Source: DASYLJ01 sp964404165
GTDB lineage: Bacteria; Desulfobacterota; Binatia; DP-6
DNA length: 64,000 nucleotides
Assembly: GCA_964404165.1 (NCBI GenBank)
Contig: CAYOIZ010000004.1
Location: 124,001-188,000 of the forward strand
Direction of reading: 5' to 3'
The notes under the pieces were generated by a model. The model had not been told where the DNA came from, ran no database searches, and saw nothing but the letters and a program-made list of their open reading frames with translations. Made by a program: the position numbers and the translations under genes. Each line of letters opens with the position of its first letter. Position 1 is the first letter of the stretch. This document shows, in pieces, positions 31,741 to 39,733 of this stretch.

Positions 31741-32908
31741 CGCGCGCCACCATGGCCGTCAGGTGCGCGGCCCACAGGTCGAGGGCGGCGCGCTTCTCTG
31801 GCAGGTAGGCATAGCGATCGTACACGCCGCGCACGCCACCGATGGTGTGACCGAGGACGCGCTCGGCGGTATCCGCTAAGACGCCGAGGCGCGACAACTC
31901 GGTGCGGACGGTGCGCCGGAGGTCGTGCGTGCGCCAGCCGGTGACGCCTGACTTGTCGGTGGCCATGTCGACGGCGCCGCTGAAGTCCTGAATCGGGCGG
32001 TTCCGGCGCGTGGTGAACACATAGGGACACGCCTCGAGGCGGGGGACGCTGGCGAGCAGGGTGACCACGGGCGCGGAGAGCGGCACGACGTGCGGCACCT
32101 TCGTCTTGACCTTCGCGGCCGGCACGATCCATAGAGCGTTGCCGAGGTCGACGTCGGCCCACTGCATGGTGGACACCTCGCCGCGGCGGGTCGCCGTGAG
32201 CAGCAACAACTGGAAGGCCAGCCCGAACGGGTAGCTCATCGTCGTCCAAGTCTTCCACAGCGCCTGGATCTCGACGTCGGAGAGCACGTGGTCACGCGGC
32301 TTCTCGGGTGCCGGCGGCTCCAAGCCCGCGGCCGGATGTGCCTCGATCAGGCCACGGTTGAGCGCCCAGGCAAAGAGCCGCTTCACCACTTCGAGGACGC
32401 GGTTCGCCAGGATTGGCGTATCGTCGACGAGAGCATCGGTGAGGGCGACGACGTCGGCGCGCCGCAACTCGCTGAGACGACGGCCGCGCCAGGACGGTAG
32501 GACGTGCTTCGTGAGCAGCCGCTCTTGCTCCTTCCAGGTCCGGTTGCGCGGCTTCGCCCACTTCTCGATGAACCGGGCGGCGATCACCTCGACGTCGTCG
32601 TCCGCGACGGGCGCCACCGGCGCGGGCTCGACGGGCCGTTTGGCCTCCCGCGGATGGATGCCGTGCGCGATGTTGTCGAGTGCTTCGCGGGCACGGTCGC
32701 GGGCGAGGGTGAGCGGCGTCGCGGGCCACGGTCCGAGGCCCACGCGGATCACCTTCCCGCGCATCCGCGTCAGGAGCATGAAGCTTCGATGCCCGCGCTG
32801 CGTGACGCGGCAGCCGAAGCCGGGCACAACGCTGTCCCAGATTTCGCGGCAGCCCGTGGCCGGCGGCGTCAGTCGCCGCACGGTCTGGTCCGTCAAGGTC
32901 GTGCCCAT
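31733..32908 (-). CDS. P4-type tyrosine integrase (element B)
   Basis: A 391-residue protein from the ATG at 32908. The N-terminal DUF4102 arm-binding domain is clear: TLTDQTVRRLTPPATGCREIWDSVVPGFGCRVTQRG. The catalytic part has Arg in TATRRGEVS, His-x-x-Arg in THDLRRTVRTEL, His in VLGHTIGGVRG and Tyr in YDRYAYLPEKR. Complete and intact. It lies 193 bases from attR (33101-33150), so it is the enzyme that uses the tRNA-Arg site. A longer start at 33007 is possible but lacks support. Confidence 0.93.
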   Translation of the reverse strand: MGTTLTDQTVRRLTPPATGCREIWDSVVPGFGCRVTQRGHRSFMLLTRMRGKVIRVGLGPWPATPLTLARDRAREALDNIAHGIHPREAKRPVEPAPVAPVADDDVEVIAARFIEKWAKPRNRTWKEQERLLTKHVLPSWRGRRLSELRRADVVALTDALVDDTPILANRVLEVVKRLFAWALNRGLIEAHPAAGLEPPAPEKPRDHVLSDVEIQALWKTWTTMSYPFGLAFQLLLLTATRRGEVSTMQWADVDLGNALWIVPAAKVKTKVPHVVPLSAPVVTLLASVPRLEACPYVFTTRRNRPIQDFSGAVDMATDKSGVTGWRTHDLRRTVRTELSRLGVLADTAERVLGHTIGGVRGVYDRYAYLPEKRAALDLWAAHLTAMVARDG

Positions 32909-33100
32909 CGTCACCTCGTTGGCTTTGACCAGAAGGTGGCCGAGGTTGCAGAAAAGTTGCAAAGCCGGCCCGTCTCGCCGTGGCGTCCTCGCGACGGCGT
33001 GCGACATGATGCGACGGGAAAGGCTTGTGGGTCAAGGGCTTCCGGTCAGAGCGCGGCGTGGAACGCGATGCGCTGCTACCCGGTGCGACAGGCTAAATCA

Positions 33101-33150
33101 TGGCTACGAACCAGAAGGTCGCATGTTCGAATCATGCTGGGCGCACTCTC
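33101..33150 (+). repeat. attR of element B (50-bp perfect direct repeat)
   Basis: Identical to the 3' part of tRNA-Arg plus 5 flanking bases at 20914-20963. Being separated from the 5' half of the tRNA, this copy cannot form a cloverleaf. Sequence beyond 33150 is the original chromosome downstream of the tRNA gene. Confidence 0.95.
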
Positions 33151-33204
33151 GCAGCACCCGTCGTGTCGCGAGATCGGGCGTAGCCCACCGCCGGGTTGGC
33201 CGCT

Positions 33205-33592
33205 ATGGGATGGGCGTTGTCCCGTCCGCCCCCGCTGCTCCTGCTCGCATTGCTCGCCGCCGTGGGGCGGTCGCTGGAGCGGGCCATGGAGCGCGGGCCG
33301 CAGCGTGTCCGCCAGCTCGAGGACGCCCCGCTCATCGAGGGCGACCAGCTCGCGTCGCTCGTCCGCGCGCACCCCGTGCTGCGCGACCTCGTGTCGCCCT
33401 GGGCGGATTCGCCGGACAGTCCGCCCATCTCGATGGTACACGTTCGTCGACTCACGCGGCCGGCGGTTGGCCTATCGTGACATCACCGAGTATCCGGGCG
33501 TCGACTACTGGAAGACGCCGTCGCCCGCGGTGAAGCTGAACGACCTGCAGCCGAACATCCGCGCGCTCTTCACAGATCGACCAGCACCCTGA
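33205..33592 (+). pseudogene. Frameshifted small membrane-anchored protein
   Basis: The first half reads MGWALSRPPPLLLLALLAAV, an N-terminal membrane anchor, then a hydrophilic region (RQLEDAPLIEGDQLASLVRA). Around 33432 the frame changes: dropping one base gives a continuous S-W-Y-T-F-V-D followed by SRGRRLAYRDITEYPG and an ending near 33592. So either a one-base frameshift has broken the gene or there is a sequence error. It is the first chromosomal gene beyond attR. Function unknown. Confidence 0.5.
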
Positions 33593-33929
33593 ACCCGCCG
33601 TAGAGCATCCGCTTCGCATCGAACGGCATCGTCTGCATGCCCGCTGCCGACATGCGCGGGTCCTTCATGACCTTGGCGTTGACGCGATCGCGGTGTGCCT
33701 TCGACCTGAACACGATCCACGAGAACACCACCGTCTCGCCGGGCTTCAGTGTGATGCGACGGGGGAAGGGCACGAGGCCCTTTGCCGTGAGGTCGTCGCC
33801 GATGCACTCGCGAAACTCGAGCGCGCCGTGCTCGCGCCATATCTTGCCGGCCTTGCGTGCCATCGTGCGGTAGACGGGCAGGTTCTTCTTCGGGAGCGGC
33901 AATACGAAACCATCGACGTATCGGGGCAT
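33570..33929 (-). CDS. DUF1428 family protein
   Basis: A 119-residue protein: MPRYVDGFVLPLPKKNLPVYR, then EHGALEFRECIGDDL, then VVFSWIVFRSKAHRDRVNAKVM, then MPFDAKRMLYGGFRVLVDL. All four blocks are diagnostic of DUF1428 (YbaA-like), a dimeric alpha-beta-barrel fold family of unknown role. Full length. It overlaps the end of the opposing frameshifted gene by 23 bases. Confidence 0.92.
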   Translation of the reverse strand: MPRYVDGFVLPLPKKNLPVYRTMARKAGKIWREHGALEFRECIGDDLTAKGLVPFPRRITLKPGETVVFSWIVFRSKAHRDRVNAKVMKDPRMSAAGMQTMPFDAKRMLYGGFRVLVDL

Positions 33930-34047
33930 GGTGTACCTCCTCGGTCTTGTCGAACGAACGGGCGACGAATCGACACTGTCTGGTTCGCGCCCCTTCCGCT
34001 CCCCCCCCTTCGTCGACTAAGTTCGCCTCCCCGGAGGAACCCGAACG

Positions 34048-34650
34048 ATGAAGCATGTGACCGTGCTGCTGACCGTCCTGGCCCTGATGATCGCGGCGAG
34101 CCCCGAGGCGACGGCCGCCAAGAAGAAGGGGAAGGCGAAGCTCGGTGTCTTCGGCACCATCAACGGCAAGAGCTTCAAGGCGACGAGCGTCGACGGTCTC
34201 GACGACAAGTGCGTGAACGGCATCTACCAGCCGGGGGACGGGATCGTCACGTTCTATGCCTTCGAGTGCAAGGCCAAGCGCCGCCGGCAGGGCGTCGCCT
34301 TCAAGAAGAACTACAAGGGGCTGGTCATCAGCTGCAACGCGTTTCTCCAGCCCGGCGAGGCGCTGACGGTGCCCTTCGACATCCCCTGCGCGGGCTCGGT
34401 CTACCAGGAGACCAAGACGGGGCGGTTCGGAGTGCCGGTGACGACGACGCAGTGGCTCTCGAACTTCGACTTCACGGATCCCGTTCATCCCACCAGCAAC
34501 CTGCGCGTGCGGGGCGATGCGTTCGACGGAACGAACGTGCGCGGGGCGCTGACGGGCGTCTTCGACACGCCGGCGAACGGCGTCGGCACGGCGCCGCCGG
34601 TGGCGATCAGCGGCGAGATGACGTTCGACTTCCCCTTCGAGGTGCGCTGA
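34048..34650 (+). CDS. Exported hypothetical protein
   Basis: A 200-residue protein with a signal peptide (MKHVTVLLTVLALMIAASPE, cleaved near ATAA) and a Lys-rich stretch after it. The mature part is a beta-sandwich-like chain with FGTINGKSFKA near the start and GEMTFDFPFEVR at the end, and three Cys. Similar lipocalin-like or beta-barrel exported proteins occur in many environmental bacteria without known function. Preceded by GGAGGAAC. Ends 4 bases from the opposing DUF427 gene. Confidence 0.6.
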   Translation: MKHVTVLLTVLALMIAASPEATAAKKKGKAKLGVFGTINGKSFKATSVDGLDDKCVNGIYQPGDGIVTFYAFECKAKRRRQGVAFKKNYKGLVISCNAFLQPGEALTVPFDIPCAGSVYQETKTGRFGVPVTTTQWLSNFDFTDPVHPTSNLRVRGDAFDGTNVRGALTGVFDTPANGVGTAPPVAISGEMTFDFPFEVR

Positions 34651-34653
34651 CGC

Positions 34654-35151
34654 TCACCACCCCTCGGTGCCCGGGTCGCCCTTGAACGGGCCGAGGATCT
34701 CGTCCGTGATCCACCCGCCGTAGAACCCGCCCGGCTGCGGACGCACGCGCTCGCCGCCGACGGTGCATTCGTCCATGGGGCCGGCGTAGAACGCGAGGTG
34801 GTCGCTGATCGCCACGAACGGGAGCGCGGGCGTGGGGTACGCCCACGCCACCCGCACCGCCTCGCGACCACCCGCCTGGAGCGTGAAGTAGACGGCGCGG
34901 CCCTTGAACTCGCAGAACGACGACCCGGGCGACGACACCAGCAGATCGCGCCGGACGTCGTCTGGCGGCAGGTAGTAGACGGGCGGGTGGCTGGTCTCGA
35001 GGACGCGCCAGGCGTCGTGCGTGTCGGCGATCGTCTCGCCGGCGAAGACGATGCGGACGCGGCGTCGGACGGGTTCCAGCCGCGGCGGCCGCGGGTAGTT
35101 CCAGACGGACTCCTGACCCGGACGCGGCGGAATGGGCCGTGGTGGTCGCAT
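34654..35151 (-). CDS. DUF427 family protein
   Basis: About 165 residues from the Met at 35151. Typical blocks: VRIVFAGETIADTHDAWRVLETSHPPVYYLP, then GSSFCEFKGRAVYFTL, AWAYPTPALPFVAISDHLAFY, and RPQPGGFYGGWITDEILGPFKG. These are hallmark DUF427 sequences (beta-barrel, sometimes called a nucleotidyltransferase-like fold, of unknown activity). Complete. It is divergent from Dps, 94 bases away. Confidence 0.92.
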   Translation of the reverse strand: MRPPRPIPPRPGQESVWNYPRPPRLEPVRRRVRIVFAGETIADTHDAWRVLETSHPPVYYLPPDDVRRDLLVSSPGSSFCEFKGRAVYFTLQAGGREAVRVAWAYPTPALPFVAISDHLAFYAGPMDECTVGGERVRPQPGGFYGGWITDEILGPFKGDPGTEGW

Positions 35152-35245
35152 CGGCGGACCATCCGCTCTCACCCGCCGCGACGCAAGGCACGCACCTTGC
35201 CAAACGTCCCGCGACCGGCGAGGAATCGACCAAAGGGAGGATCAC

Positions 35246-35788
35246 ATGGGTAAGAAGGACGGGAAGGACGGCAAGGACGGCAAGGACGCGAAGGCGCAGC
35301 CCGCAACGCCCATCGCCGCACCCCGCATCGACATCGGCATCGGCGACAAGGATCGGGAGAAGATCGCGAAAGGGCTGTCGCGCCTGCTGGCCGACACCTA
35401 CACGCTCTATCTCCAGACCCACAACTTCCACTGGAACGTGGAAGGCCCGATGTTCAACACGCTGCACCTGATGTTCATGACCCAGTACACGGAGCTGTGG
35501 AACGCGCTCGACGCCGTCGCCGAACGCATCCGCTCCCTCGGCTATCCCGCGCCCGGCACCAACAAGAGCTTCGGTGAGCTGACGTCGATCGAGGAGACCG
35601 ACGGCGTGCCCGAGGCGATGGAGATGGTGCGGCTCCTCGTGCGCGGCCACGAAGCCGTCGCGCGCACCGCGCGTACGGTGTTCCCCGCTGCCGACAAGGC
35701 GGGTGACGAGAGCACTGCCGATCTCCTCACGCAGCGCCTGCAGGTGCACGAGAAGACGGCCTGGATGCTGCGGAGCCTGCTCAAATAG
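35246..35788 (+). CDS. dps: Dps ferritin-like DNA-protection protein
   Basis: A 180-residue protein with GGAGG upstream. The N-terminal tail is Lys-rich with four tandem G-K-D units, the usual DNA-binding arm. The four-helix bundle starts at about residue 40: LYLQTHNFHWNVEGPMFNTLHLMF gives the ferroxidase-side His and Glu, then QYTELWNALDAVAERI. This binds and oxidises Fe(II) with peroxide and coats DNA. Fits with the AhpC/AhpD pair 3 kb away as oxidative-stress genes, although it is not in the same transcript. Confidence 0.92.
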   Translation: MGKKDGKDGKDGKDAKAQPATPIAAPRIDIGIGDKDREKIAKGLSRLLADTYTLYLQTHNFHWNVEGPMFNTLHLMFMTQYTELWNALDAVAERIRSLGYPAPGTNKSFGELTSIEETDGVPEAMEMVRLLVRGHEAVARTARTVFPAADKAGDESTADLLTQRLQVHEKTAWMLRSLLK

Positions 35789-35817
35789 CGATCGTGCCGA
35801 GCGAAAATTTGGGAATT

Positions 35818-35854
35818 CACGGCCTCCCGTTCCGCTGTTAGCACGGGGGCCGTG
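35818..35854 (+). terminator. Hairpin after dps
   Basis: A stem made of CACGGCC-TCCCGT (35818-35830) and ACGGGGGCCGTG (35843-35854) with one bulge and a 12-base loop. It follows the dps stop by about 30 bases and overlaps the GTG proposed as start of the next gene. No clear U-run follows, so termination strength is uncertain. Confidence 0.4.
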
Positions 35855-36592
35855 CAATTCGCTTTCTTCCAATCGGCTGGTGGACGACCGCTGCTTCTCG
35901 CTGCGACGTTGCTCACGTTCCCCGGCGTCGCGCGCGCCGATGCGCCGCCGCCCGTCCCGATGATCGACACCACGGCGTGCGATCCCGACAGCGCGGCGCG
36001 CCTGCGGTGGCTCGTCGCGCGTCTCGAATCGCGCGAGCTGTACGCCGATCTCTGGTGGCGCGGCTGGATCGGCTTCTACGGGCTGGGCGTGGTGATCCAG
36101 AGTGCGCGCGCGGGGGTCGAGGATCACGAAGGAAAGCGCGCCGATCTGATCGTCAGCGCCGTGAAGGCCGTCGGCGGCACCGCTCGTCTCTACTTCGTGC
36201 GCCCGACGGCGCGGCTCGGTGCCGATCCGCTCGAGGAAGCGCCGCTCACCGATGCCGCCGCGTGCCGCGAGCGGGTGAAGCAGGGCGAGGCGCTGCTCGA
36301 GAAGGCGGCGGACGAGTCCGAGCGTCGCTTCGACTGGAAGGCGCACGCGACGAACGTCGCGGTCAACGTCGCGGGCGGAGCGATCGTCGCCGAGGGATTC
36401 GACGAGGACGACGGCTGGGTGTCGGCCGGCGTCGGCATCGCCGTCGGCGAGGCGATGCTGTGGAGCCATCCGTGGACCGGGCGGAGCGACCTCGAGGAGT
36501 ACCGCGCCCACTTCACGCCCGGTGCGGAATCGCGCGTGAGCTGGTCGGTGCTGCCGTATCGACAGGGGCTGCAGGTGCAGATGCGCTTCTGA
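35852..36592 (+). CDS. Exported hypothetical protein
   Basis: A 246-residue protein. The GTG start gives a good signal peptide (LLLAATLLTFPGVARADA). The mature protein has DPDSAARLRWLVARLESREL, a long Trp-rich helix region (LWWRGWIGFYGLGVV), and a C-terminal Gly/Ala-rich hydrophobic segment (NVAVNVAGGAIVAEGF and VGIAVGEAML), so it may sit in the outer membrane. No named family. Start uncertain because it lies inside a hairpin. Confidence 0.55.
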   Translation: MQFAFFQSAGGRPLLLAATLLTFPGVARADAPPPVPMIDTTACDPDSAARLRWLVARLESRELYADLWWRGWIGFYGLGVVIQSARAGVEDHEGKRADLIVSAVKAVGGTARLYFVRPTARLGADPLEEAPLTDAAACRERVKQGEALLEKAADESERRFDWKAHATNVAVNVAGGAIVAEGFDEDDGWVSAGVGIAVGEAMLWSHPWTGRSDLEEYRAHFTPGAESRVSWSVLPYRQGLQVQMRF

Positions 36593-36670
36593 GCCGCCGT
36601 GGTGCCGTCGAGCACCGTCGACGCGGAGGGGCTCTCGATCTCGAACGACGGGCCGGGTACACGCAGCGTC

Positions 36671-37165
36671 ATGCGCCTCCGCCTCGTCGCCGCGGTGCTG
36701 GTCGCGTGCCTGGTGGCACCCGCCGCCGCCTTCGTGCCGGCATCCGTTCGGCACGAGATGAAGGGGCGGCTCGGTGGCTACGGTGCCCCGCGCATCAGCG
36801 TCAGCCTCCGCTGCGTCTTCTACGAGTCGAATCCGATCTGCAGTGGCCAGTGGCGGTGCCGCCGGGCGGCGCACGGGGGCCGTACGTGGCCGTGCCCCGC
36901 AGTGACGGGTCGGGTCAGCTTCGACATCGGCGATTTCTTCCCGCGTCGCCCCGACGATCCCAGCATGGAGGTGAAGGGTCGCCTCGATGCTGCCGACGGG
37001 ACCGTCTGCCGGCTCGACGGCGCGACGCCCTACGTCTTCGAGACCGAGGTCCCCGCCCTGTCCGGTCACTACACGTGCGTCGATGCCAGCGGTGTCGAGA
37101 CGGGGTCGGGCGTCTTCGGGCTGCGGACCATCCGGATGGGTCCACGGGTCTACAACTTCGACTGA
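36671..37165 (+). CDS. Exported Cys-containing hypothetical protein
   Basis: A 164-residue protein. Signal peptide MRLRLVAAVLVACLVAPAAA. Mature chain is beta-rich with six Cys that can form three disulfides. No motif recognised. It is 78 bases after the preceding exported protein and on the same strand, possibly co-transcribed. Confidence 0.55.
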   Translation: MRLRLVAAVLVACLVAPAAAFVPASVRHEMKGRLGGYGAPRISVSLRCVFYESNPICSGQWRCRRAAHGGRTWPCPAVTGRVSFDIGDFFPRRPDDPSMEVKGRLDAADGTVCRLDGATPYVFETEVPALSGHYTCVDASGVETGSGVFGLRTIRMGPRVYNFD

Positions 37166-37215
37166 CCCGTCCTTCGCTCGCCCGCCGCGCCGTCGGTGTG
37201 CTACCCCGACGCCCC

Positions 37216-38457
37216 ATGACGACAGCTCCCGCAGGTCTCCTCGCCGGTGTCCGCATCATCGAAAGCGCCATGCTCGGTCCGGGCGGGGTGGCCATGCATC
37301 TCGCCGACCTCGGCGCCGAGGTGATCAAGGTGGAGGGGCCGGGCGGCGACTACGTCCGCAAGATGGCGTTCCCCATCGTCGACGGCATCTCGCTGCTGCA
37401 CTGGCACCTGAACCGCGGCAAGAAGAGCATGATCCTCGACTTGAAGAAGCCGGAGGCGGTCGCCACCTACCGCGAGCTGGTAAAAGGGGCCGACGCCGTC
37501 ATCGAGGGCATGCGTCCCGGTGCGCTGAAGCGCCTCGGGCTCGGCTTCGAGGAGCTCCAGAAGATCAACCCGCGCATCGTCCTGTGCACGCACTCCGGCT
37601 ACGGCATGACCGGGCCCTACAAGGACATGCCGAGCCACGGCATCGCGTACGACGCCTGGGCCGGCGTCGCGCGGCCGACGTACACCGACGACGGCCTGCC
37701 GACGATCCCGTCGTACACCGCGATCGGCATCAACGCCGGTCCGCTCTACGCGGCGCTCGGCATCTGCGCCGCCATCATCCGTGCGCGTGCCACCGGCAAG
37801 GGCTGCTACTTCGAGGTCGCGCAGTGCGACGCCGCCGCCGCGTTCAACTGGAACGGCATCGAGGGCAACAAGGCCTACGAGCGTCCCGAGGACGAGGTCA
37901 CCGGCAACGACGGCGACGGCAAGGGCGAGCGGCGTCCCGTCGGCGACGACAGCATGAAGGAGTCGGTGCGCTACCAGTACTACCGCTCGAAGGACGGCCT
38001 GGTGCTCTTCATGGCCTCCGAGCGCGAGTTCTGGAAGAACTTCTGCGAGGGCGTCGATCGCGCCGACCTCTTCGCCGCCAACCCCGGCGCGAAGTACGCC
38101 GACCACGCGCGCGGCAACATGGCGCTGCGCCGCGAGCTGGCCACCATCTTCGCGAGCCGCACCACCGTCGAGTGGGTCGAGTTCGGTCAGCGCGTGAACA
38201 CGCCGATCTGTCCCGTCAACACGGTGAAGACGATCCCGCAGGACCCGCAGTTCCAGGCGCGGCTCACGATGCGGCCCTACACCGAGGCCGGCACCGATCT
38301 CATGCCGTCGCCGATCCGGACCATCGGCGAGGAGCTGCCGGTGCCGTCGGTCGCCGCCCGTGAGCCTGGACGCGACACCGAGCAGGTCCTGCGTGACGTC
38401 CTCGGCTACGACGACGCGCGCATCGCCGCGCTGAAGGCGTCGGGCGCGATCGGCTAG
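37216..38457 (+). CDS. CaiB/BaiF (class III) CoA-transferase family protein
   Basis: A 413-residue protein. Blocks typical of family III: LAGVRIIESAMLGPGGVAMHLADLGAEVIKVEGPGGDYVRK, HWHLNRGKKSMILDLKKPE, ADAVIEGMRPGALKRLGLG, INPRIVLCTHSGYGMTGPY (cited here in parts), and GRDTEQVLRDVLGYDD near the end. Members move CoA between organic acids, as in carnitine, formate/oxalate or bile-acid pathways. Neighbours do not fix the substrate. Complete and intact. Confidence 0.9.
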   Translation: MTTAPAGLLAGVRIIESAMLGPGGVAMHLADLGAEVIKVEGPGGDYVRKMAFPIVDGISLLHWHLNRGKKSMILDLKKPEAVATYRELVKGADAVIEGMRPGALKRLGLGFEELQKINPRIVLCTHSGYGMTGPYKDMPSHGIAYDAWAGVARPTYTDDGLPTIPSYTAIGINAGPLYAALGICAAIIRARATGKGCYFEVAQCDAAAAFNWNGIEGNKAYERPEDEVTGNDGDGKGERRPVGDDSMKESVRYQYYRSKDGLVLFMASEREFWKNFCEGVDRADLFAANPGAKYADHARGNMALRRELATIFASRTTVEWVEFGQRVNTPICPVNTVKTIPQDPQFQARLTMRPYTEAGTDLMPSPIRTIGEELPVPSVAAREPGRDTEQVLRDVLGYDDARIAALKASGAIG

Positions 38458-38537
38458 CGCGCACCGATATCCTCCGCGAGTTGCGCGCCGGCGCTCGATG
38501 CCAGGACCAGCAGGAGGACGGCGACGATGACCCGCAT
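38454..38537 (-). CDS. Possible 27-residue exported peptide
   Basis: A short frame on the minus strand reads as a well-formed signal peptide (MRVIVAVLLLVLASSAGA) followed by nine residues, and its stop overlaps the CoA-transferase stop. It may be the remnant of an exported protein or chance; there is no strong ribosome-binding site. Confidence 0.2.
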   Translation of the reverse strand: MRVIVAVLLLVLASSAGAQLAEDIGAR

Positions 38538-38570
38538 GTGCGGGGTGCCATCGCCGCCCCCCCGGCGGTG

Positions 38571-39107
38571 TCACGCCGCGGCGGCGTAGGCGAGCGTGGC
38601 GGCCACGGCGGCCACCACGGCCGCGATGCGGACCGCGCTCTGGATGCTCTCGCGGCCGAGCCCCTCGGCGCGCAGCGTGCGCTCGTGGGCGGTGATGCAC
38701 ATGCCGCAGCCGTTCACGGCGGAGACGGCGAGCGACATGAGCTCGAAGTCGGCCTTCGGCACGCCCGGCCTGCCGATGACGCTCATGCGGAGCTTCGCGG
38801 GCAGCGTGCCGTATTCCGGGTCCTCCACGAGGTGGAGGAAGCGGTAGTAGACGTTGTTCATGCCCATGATGGCCGCGGCGGCGCGCGCGGCCTCCATCGT
38901 CGGAGCGTCGAGGTGCTCGCTCGCCAGGGCCTCGACCTGGCGGGCGAACGTGGGATTCTTCGCGCCGATGGCCGAGGCCAGGGCGACGCCCCAGATCTGC
39001 CGGGGCTCGAGCCCCGGTGCGCCCTGGGGGGTGAGCACGCTCGCCAGGTTGAGGCGCAGGTCGCGGGCGTGCTCGGGGATGGCGTCGCGGATCGCGTCGA
39101 GCGACAT
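38571..39107 (-). CDS. ahpD: AhpD-like alkylhydroperoxidase
   Basis: A 178-residue protein starting MSLDAIRDAIPEHARDLRLNL. The active centre is NGCGMCITAHERTLRAEG: Cys-x-x-Cys, with the downstream His, and a Glu earlier in the helix (FELM). This is the AhpD-type carboxymuconolactone-decarboxylase fold. In mycobacteria AhpD passes electrons from lipoamide to AhpC. The AhpC gene is directly upstream and its stop overlaps this start, so the pair is one translational unit. Confidence 0.92.
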   Translation of the reverse strand: MSLDAIRDAIPEHARDLRLNLASVLTPQGAPGLEPRQIWGVALASAIGAKNPTFARQVEALASEHLDAPTMEAARAAAAIMGMNNVYYRFLHLVEDPEYGTLPAKLRMSVIGRPGVPKADFELMSLAVSAVNGCGMCITAHERTLRAEGLGRESIQSAVRIAAVVAAVAATLAYAAAA

Positions 39108-39646
39108 CACGTCACCACCAGGGTGGCGTCACCCTTCTTCCAGTTGCAGGGGCACAGCTCGTCGGTCTGCAGGCCGTCGAGCACGCGCAGCACCTCCTCG
39201 GGGCTGCGACCGACGTTCATGTCGGTGACGTAGACGAAGCGGATGATGCCCTGCGGGTCGACGACGTAGGCGGCGCGCTGCGCGACGCCGCCCTCGGGGT
39301 CGACGATGCCGAGCGCCGTCGACAGCTCGCGCTTCACGTCCGACAGCATGGGGAAGGGCAGGGAGCGGAGCTCCTCCTTGTCGCGCCGCCACGCGAGGTG
39401 GACGAACTCGGAGTCGACGCTGACGCCGAGCAGCTGGGCGTCGCGGTTCTGGAACTCGCGGTCGAGGGCGCCGAAGCCGGCGATCTCGGTGGGGCAGACG
39501 AAGGTGAAGTCCTTCGGCCAGAAGAAGACGACGAGCCACTTGCCCGCGAACGTGGAGTTGTCGACGGCCTTGAACGCGGTGGCGGTGTCGTTGGAGACGA
39601 CGCCGGTGAGTGCGAAGGTGGGGAATGCCTGTCCGATACCCAACAT
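39107..39646 (-). CDS. ahpC: AhpC-type peroxiredoxin
   Basis: A 179-residue protein with AGGAGG upstream. Peroxidatic Cys in DFTFVCPTEI (about residue 51); C-terminal CPCNWK holds the resolving Cys pair, the arrangement of mycobacterial AhpC (C-x-C) that works with AhpD. Also LLGVSVDSEFVHLAW and FPMLSDVKRELS blocks. Reduces peroxides and peroxynitrite. Operon with ahpD. Confidence 0.95.
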   Translation of the reverse strand: MLGIGQAFPTFALTGVVSNDTATAFKAVDNSTFAGKWLVVFFWPKDFTFVCPTEIAGFGALDREFQNRDAQLLGVSVDSEFVHLAWRRDKEELRSLPFPMLSDVKRELSTALGIVDPEGGVAQRAAYVVDPQGIIRFVYVTDMNVGRSPEEVLRVLDGLQTDELCPCNWKKGDATLVVT

Positions 39647-39733
39647 GGGATTGATCCTCCTGTTGGGGGCGATGCTGGGCCCGACCGGCGGCGCACGCCA
39701 ATCGTATCTTTGGATCGCGGCGATAGATCTGGG

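Larger units (their letters stand above)
20914..33150. mobile_element. Element B: capsid-forming PICI-like satellite, 12.2 kb
   Basis: Bounded by the 50-bp repeats, with a P4-type integrase beside attR and every gene but one transcribed leftward. Order: int, unknown, AlpA-like, primase-helicase, two or three small genes, TerS, TerL, portal, protease-capsid fusion, gpW-like, DUF2190, stand-alone primase zinc finger. Integration, replication, packaging and head genes are all intact. Tail, tape-measure, baseplate, holin and endolysin genes are absent, and 12 kb leaves no room for them. Capsid-forming PICIs have this content: they build their own small heads and take tails from a helper. The alternative is a prophage that lost its tail and lysis genes by deletion, though the intact att sites and dense packing argue against decay. 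Confidence 0.75.

Noticed and set aside
20843..33100. The 10-mer ACAGGCTAAA occurs just before the tRNA (20841-20850) and just before attR (33087-33096).
   Set aside because: The match is short, stops at once on both sides and lies outside the 50-bp core; chance is sufficient.
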